This document shows, piece after piece, positions 59,434 through 64,000 of a stretch of DNA of 64,000 bases. The first letter of the stretch is position 1. Every line of letters begins with the position of its first letter. The stretch lies in contig JASAMV010002809.1 in NCBI GenBank assembly GCA_030248065.1, forward strand, positions 61,373-125,372, written 5' to 3'. Source of the DNA: Rhynchonema sp. JSB1_4 (Eukaryota; Nematoda; Chromadorea; Monhysterida; Xyalidae). The position numbers were made by a program, and so were the translations under genes. The notes under the pieces were generated by a model. That model ran no database searches. It worked only from the letters and a program-made list of their open reading frames with translations, and was not told where the DNA came from.

Positions 59434-60138
59434 CTTGCAACCACCCCGGAGGGTACCTTGCAACCATCAATTTATGGTTTTTATAGGCAAAAATGGGTGT
59501 TTTTCGACCTCAAAACCCCAAAAATCGCGGGCTCCGCGCGCAAACCTCCATATAATAGGTATTTTAGGCAAATTTTCGGCCAAAATGCAAAAAAGTACCA
59601 ATTTTTCGGCCAAATTTGCAGTATAATGCATGCAAAAAACACCCTTTTTTCGGACCTCAGGGGTACCTTGCAACCATCTGGATCCATCCCCCCAAGGGTA
59701 CCTTGCAACCATCTGCCTGCCACTACACTGTTGTGAGAGGTATGATTTGGTGTTGTGAGAGGTAAGTACACAACCCCCCCCCCAACCCCCCCCTCGGTTT
59801 TTGTGGTAGGTAAGTACTGAGAGGGGGGGGGTAACCCCCCCCCCCCCCCCCCCCCCCCAGCCACTACTATGCCCCCCCCCACCCCCCCCCCAGCCACTAC
59901 ACTGGTTGGGGGTGGGGTTCTATTAATGGGGGGGGGTCAATTAATGGGGGGGGGTTTTATTTTTGATTTCGAGCCATTTAGGGGGGTTCAATTAATGGGG
60001 GGGGTCAATTAATGGGGGGGTTCTATTTCCGACAATACGGTAGGCCGGCCCTCGTCAGTAACGAAGCCTAAAGACTTTTATTCGCAAAATTCATTACCCA
60101 GATTGCAGTAATTTGAAATATCGTCCTTGTTTTGATGA

Positions 60139-60654
60139 TCAGCGATTAATATCGATTGCTAATTTTACGATTTTCGTTTTTGATTGTATGCCGTATTTTC
60201 CTGGAATCTGAGGTTTATTTTCGAAGATTTGGAACAACAGACAAAACAACTTTTTCCTCTGAAATTCTTTCTCTTCCATGCGTTTAATCAGCGCCCGAAT
60301 GGCACTTATAAAATCATGCCTGATGTTCACCAAGCTGTGTATTCTGTGTACCTGGGCTGAAAACACACCATAACCTACGGAACTATGCATATTACTATCG
60401 ACGTGTGTGAATTTTTCAACTTTAAAGTTGAAATCTCTAGTTTTATCATATAATTTGAAAGCCACACTGTTGCTATTTGAAAACTCAAGGCTGACATCCA
60501 TGAAATTTGCTTCAGTGAACGAGGTGTTAGTGCGATTTATCGGTATATCTGCTGGATAAATTTCTTTGGCAACTTCCATAAAATTCTGATCGCCTATCGC
60601 AATAACATCATCTACGTATCGACCAACAAACTGCAGTAACTTGACCCTGTAACC
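60139..60654 (-). pseudogene. Reverse-transcriptase fragment with YVDD box
   Basis: The minus-strand frame encodes FVGRYVDDVIAIGDQNF, NFMDVSLEF, YDKTRDFNFKVEKF and VGYGVFSAQVHRIH, the catalytic YVDD region and downstream palm/thumb motifs of a reverse transcriptase. It lacks everything upstream of YVDD, where R-element sequence abuts at about 60655. It is a dead retroelement piece; the YDK-DFNF-YGV pattern recurs in invertebrate retroelements but I do not assign a clade. Confidence 0.7.
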
Positions 60655-60711
60655 CCCGGGTACGTCTGTTCCCCCTCCATGGTACGCCTGCCCCACTGTT
60701 CACCCTCCGGG

Positions 60712-61143
60712 TACCGTAAAAACCTAAATACAGCCCTCCCCGGAATAGAGCCCCCCCGTAATACAGCCCCCAAAAAGGGGTCAGTGAATTAATAGAGGCC
60801 CCCCGGAATAGAGCCCCCCTAAGTAACATCCCCTATACTGTAGTGTATTAAGGCTTGATAGTGGTGTACAGGTACATTTATGCACGTTTGTTGTTCGTTC
60901 AGAGCACATAATACGCCTCCTATTGACGAATAGACACGAATAAATGCGATTAAAAGCGAAAAAACATCCTTTCAAACCCCTTTTTAGGGGTTTTTGGGGG
61001 GTATTTCTGGGAACAATTTTTCAGGTTCGGGTCAGTGAATTAATAGAGGCCCCCCCGGAATAGAGCCCCCCCCGTAATAGAGCCCCCCCAAAATGGGGTC
61101 AGTGAGTTAATAGAGCCCCCCTTCTATTTAGGTTTTTGAGGTA
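60712..61143. mobile_element. M element, complete copy near the right end of R
   Basis: It begins TACCGTAAAAACCTAAATAC and ends CTATTTAGGTTTTTGAGGTA, with TA at both edges. It keeps the empty Q site (near 60862) and the empty H site region, so it serves as an uninterrupted reference. Confidence 0.87.
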
Positions 61144-61489
61144 CGTCCGCTCCCCCAATTTTTACCTAAAATAGGCAAGTTTTGGCCTAAAATAGGCATT
61201 TTAGGCATAAAATGAGTGATTTTTAGGTCAATGTCGTCAAAATTGCCAAAATACCCTTTTTATTAAGATTTTTTTCCTAAAAGGGGCAAAAATAAGCCAA
61301 ATTTTCGACCTCAAAAAATGACTTTTCTCCAAATTTGGGTCCTCCCCCCCCTTACGGGTCCCTCCCCCCCTTGCCCCCCAGGTGGGTACGTCTGTTCCCC
61401 CTCCGAAAAAAGGGGGGAACCGCCTGTTCCCCCTCCGGACCAGGAACTACACTGATTCCGGGGGGCTGTATTTAGGTTTTTACGGTATT

Positions 61490-61605
61490 TGCAGCTGAAG
61501 ATGTTTTGTGAGAATCACAAATAGCACAGCACAGTGGTTGAGTGACTGAACGTGAAAATCAGGATTCATTTGACGAATTCTTATATGGTCATTGTGCGAC
61601 CAATA
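61490..61605. mobile_element. MITE family 1, right half
   Basis: GCTGAAGATGTTTTGTGAGA to TCATTGTGCGACCAATA matches the right half of 36564-36832, including AGCACAGTGGTTGAGTGAC in the A-box-like position. Confidence 0.65.
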
Positions 61606-61822
61606 TACGGTAGCTTTCTGCAAGGACAAATGCACAAATTGGTGTTGATTAACTGCACAAATTATACCTCTTCTTGGGCTGAACAGGGACTGAAGAAATC
61701 CCGAGTTGCCACAGCGACTTCAAAGGATTGCTTGTAATCCGTGATTAAATGTTTGTAATGGCCGATGTGCTCTCGATTTGATTGTGGTTGATACGTGATT
61801 GATTATGAAGTTGTGCCACGCT

Positions 61823-62476
61823 TTAAAGGGGGCCTTTCGCATTTCAAACCGCCTTCAAACTTTGCACGCATTTGAATATTGTTCAGGGTGTTGTTAAACT
61901 CTCACGCACCAAGTACCCAATCTGCAGCATGCGACCAGGAGATGCACTTTAAGAAGAACATCCGGGAACAAACTGTGCGGCGGACCAGCCCAATTTATAC
62001 CTGCGCATTCAGGCAAACTGCTTGATCAAAAAGGTGTCAAGGCGAATGAATGTTTCGCATGAAACGTGCAACAACACTAACTATGGAATTTCGCTTTACT
62101 TTAGATTTCGAATTTCAACGAATTGTTCCAGCGCGACAAGCAGACCCTTGAAACATTTAGCAGCCACGCATGAACAATTCGTTGCAATTCGAAATAAAAA
62201 GAAAAGCGAAATTCTATAGTGAGGCAGGAGCAAATATCGTGCGAAACATTCTGCGCCTTGACCGCCCTTGTCATCAGGCGAGTTGCCTATATGCGCAGGT
62301 AGAAATTGGGCTGGTCCACATTTGATTTTGTTCGCGGATGTTCCTCTTGAAGGGCATCTCCTGGCCGCATGCTGAACGTTAGACCTCCGGTGTGTTTGAC
62401 TTTCGTGACGCCTTGACCGCTGTCTAAACACATGCGAAGTTTGAAGGGGGTTTGAAATGCGAAAGGCCCCCTTTAA
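61823..62476. mobile_element. TTAA-flanked foldback element
   Basis: AAGGGGGCCTTTCGCATTTC on the left is inverted as GAAATGCGAAAGGCCCCCTT on the right, with TTAA at 61823-61826 and 62473-62476. The arms extend, with divergence, through most of the 646-bp interior, including paired GAATTTCAACGAATTGTT-like words. No transposase. Confidence 0.82.
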
Positions 62477-63330
62477 GAAAATTTGTGCCACGCGTAACCA
62501 CAACAAAAAGCAAGTTACATTTGCAACTTTCGTCAGCAGTCAGCTGACTTCTTCATCAAGCGATAACCAACCACTCAATTGTATGGTTTTAACTCATATT
62601 TTGCTGTTTTTGTTGCCAAGTCAACTGCCATTTGTTGTGGCACAATTTCACACCAATCTTGTTATCAAGTGATGTGCGGTGTTCTCATGCACACAGCAAC
62701 TATGCTCGTTGGTGTTGGTCTGTTTCGTTAGTCTGACGATCAGTGTGCTGGCAAACCCGGTTCTTAGTGCGGAAACCCAAGACACCTGTCAGGCACAGAC
62801 TTGTGCATAACGAAGACGGAGTGTTATGTACTGTATATGTCAGCAATAAACATTCTCGCCAGTCTCGGGTGTTATATTCCATTGGAAACCTTGACTATTG
62901 AAAATGTTTGCCGATGAACTTTGCTGACCAGACAATATCAAAATGTTCCCCCCAGGGGACCTGCCACAGTTTGCCGGTTTCGTTTTTTTACTCATTCGGG
63001 TTACGTGAGCTCGTGTTACGTTTGAGAGTTGTGCAAGTTGACAACTGTGAGTACTATTCGACTTGTGTGCCTATATGTATAAACGTGTAATATATCTGAC
63101 CACTCAAGACCTGGACAGGATAATTACATAAGCACCACTAATGAGAGACAGTAATTCGACACCCTATCTATCAGAGATGAGAGCTCACCGCCACAGGCGA
63201 TCAGTTTATGTCCATGTATAAATCGACTGTTTTCGTGTTGTTGCTATGTATGTATTCATAGTCTTTTGCCAATTATTGTCAGTCCATCTGAGTTCTATGC
63301 GACTTACTCATTCATTCAGACTGCATCAAG
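62477..63330. other. Upstream region of the serpentine receptor gene
   Basis: No other gene recognised. TTCATTCAG at about 63311-63319 just before the ATG could be the acceptor of a 5' UTR intron or a trans-splice site. Confidence 0.4.
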
Positions 63331-63628
63331 ATGAACCTAACGCTTGTCGGAAAAGCTGGCGACATCTTCTACTACGTTGTCAGTTGCACAATTTGGCCCA
63401 TTTATGTTCTATTTCTCGTTGTGCTTTGGAAACGTCGCAAGCACGAATTAAAGACGTTCTATTTCAAATTGTTGTTTTCGCTCGGTGTCAGTGACTTAAT
63501 TTACACGACCGTTTGGTGGCTCCTGACGCGTGTGCTCATATTTGTGGGAGACAATAAACCGCTGCGATTTCTGGTTGAACACGACCGAGTGTGGCTCGGA
63601 ACCCTGTATTTTCTGTCAATGGCAGCAG
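63331..63628 (+). CDS. Serpentine seven-transmembrane receptor, first coding exon (runs off the window)
   Basis: The ATG at 63331 opens MNLTLVGKAGDIFYYVVSC, followed by a first hydrophobic helix (IWPIYVLFLVVLW), a basic loop (KRRKHELKTFYFKL) and a second helix (LFSLGVSDLIYTTVWWLLT). A third helix then starts (LGTLYFLSMAAG). The exon ends at a GTAAAT donor in phase 1. The short N-terminus and the FYFKLLFSLGVSDL pattern resemble nematode serpentine chemoreceptor families, which act in sensory neurons, but the subfamily cannot be named from two helices. The rest lies to the right. Confidence 0.65.
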
Positions 63629-64000
63629 GTAAATTTACTTCATGGGCCTGGAAATTTTGAAATTTTACTTTGGGATTCTTATCGTATTCCTTCCAATAAA
63701 CGCCCGTCCTCAATAAAAAAGTGGGGTATTGGCAAGGTTGAAAAAATTTTAATTAACGAGCTTTTTAAAAAAAAAATATTTGACGAAAATTTTTTATTAG
63801 AAAAGCTGTTGCAAACTACGTTTCGGGATGAATGAAAGCGATACAACATATTTAAAAAAATCCACATGAAATGGCCTCAGTGGTAAACGGCAACTCGGAT
63901 GGTGTTTAGATTCGATTTTGAAGCGTCATAGCATGATATCCGTTAAACATCAAGATTCTTTATCTAAATGGTTTCTTGCTTTAAATACTAGAAGCCTGAT

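Larger units (their letters stand above)
58488..59730. mobile_element. K4 element inside J1
   Basis: The ends are CAGTGTAGTGGCTGG and CCTGCCACTACACTG, with the octamer TTGTGAGA at 58480-58487 and 59731-59738. Split by L1. GC palindrome at 59526-59541. Confidence 0.9.
58200..59871. mobile_element. J1 element inside K1
   Basis: It starts CAGTGTAGTGGCAGGCCCAT and ends CCAGCCACTACTATG, flanked by C runs (ambiguous duplication). Its own sequence with GTGAGAGGTA words is split by K4 at 58488-59730. GC palindrome at 58404-58419. Confidence 0.7.
57338..59904. mobile_element. K1 element (hAT-like) inside E
   Basis: The ends are CAGTGTAGTGGCAGG and CCAGCCACTACACTG, with the octamer GTTGGGGG at 57330-57337 and 59905-59912. 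Its own sequence is split by K2 and J1. Subterminal GGTTGCAAGGTACC words are repeated. Confidence 0.87.
57036..60042. mobile_element. E element (TA-flanked), interrupted by K1
   Basis: The ends are TACCGTATTGTCGGAAATAG and CTATTTCCGACAATACGGTA. Its own sequence (GGGGGGTCAATTAATGGGG-like words) is at 57036-57337 and 59905-60042, and the rest is nested insertion. Confidence 0.85.
55202..61454. mobile_element. R element (level 2), hAT-like, hugely expanded by insertions
   Basis: The ends are CAGTGTAGTTCCTGG and CCAGGAACTACACTG, with the identical octamer ATTCCGGG at 55194-55201 and 61455-61462. The segment 55238-55735 recurs at 60646-60711 and beyond, so part of the interior arose by duplication or rearrangement, not by simple insertion. 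Confidence 0.75.
54333..61487. mobile_element. Outermost M element (level 1 of the nest), split by later insertions
   Basis: The left end TACCGTAAAAACCTAAATA and the right end TATTTAGGTTTTTACGGTA are TA-flanked inverted repeats. Its own sequence, with repeated CTCTATTCCGGGGGG and TTAATTCACTGACCCC words, is seen at 54333-54522, 54985-55201 and 61455-61487. Everything between is later insertion (H element 54523-54984, R element 55202-61454). Confidence 0.75.

Noticed and set aside
54333..59904. Regularly spaced direct repeats resembling a CRISPR array or satellite
   Set aside because: Spacing is irregular, the units are subterminal words of nested transposons, and the DNA is from an intron-containing eukaryote.
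63868..63925. tRNA-like A box (TGGCCTCAGTGG) near the right edge
   Set aside because: No B box GGTTCGANTCC at the right distance and no cloverleaf stems.

Overview
The window is eukaryotic, metazoan DNA, most likely from a free-living or otherwise intron-rich nematode. The reasons are genes broken into many small exons with TTTCAG-type acceptors, short introns of about 50-100 bases mixed with transposon-filled ones, a C-terminally incomplete serpentine chemoreceptor-like gene at the right edge, and a neuropeptide F/Y-type receptor. The nematode assignment is an inference; the animal origin is secure from the gene families. Codon-by-codon splicing was done by eye, so the exon edges given are those that keep the frame and match the protein family.

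Layout, plus strand: a gamma-tubulin complex component (463-2538, entering from the left), the nonsense-mediated decay factor SMG8 (about 3481-12923, more than 20 exons), a SAMD1-like chromatin protein with winged helix, double PHD finger and SAM domain (15509-22071), a six-finger C2H2 zinc-finger protein (23091-26856), the ER mannosyltransferase ALG3 (27323-33957), a transposon-rich spacer (33958-40142) and an NPY/NPF-type GPCR (40143-43698). Minus strand: a secreted YHYH-domain protein (44006-46587) and the replication initiator ATPase ORC1 (47486-53016, 5' exons not found). From 53 to 61.5 kb almost everything is nested repeats. A serpentine receptor first exon starts at 63331 and runs off the window. 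The genes are ordinary housekeeping, signalling and chromatin genes without an obvious shared pathway.

The unusual part is the mobile DNA. Between 54333 and 61487 I can trace non-autonomous DNA transposons inserted into one another up to eight levels deep. Most levels carry matching target-site duplications (8 bp, CAGTG-type inverted repeats, hAT-like), and several have an uninterrupted paralogous empty site in the same window. Different families share a GC-palindromic core and long G tracts. Other elements include two TTAA-flanked near-perfect foldbacks (one inside an ALG3 intron), a TA-flanked MITE that carries a tRNA-like A box, and a foldback MITE around the GPCR gene. Two short motifs, GATGTTTCA and GGGCATGATA, are far more frequent than chance in introns and spacers. 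The splice donors favour GTNNGT, often GTTGGT, and ORC1 has two adjacent GC-AG introns.
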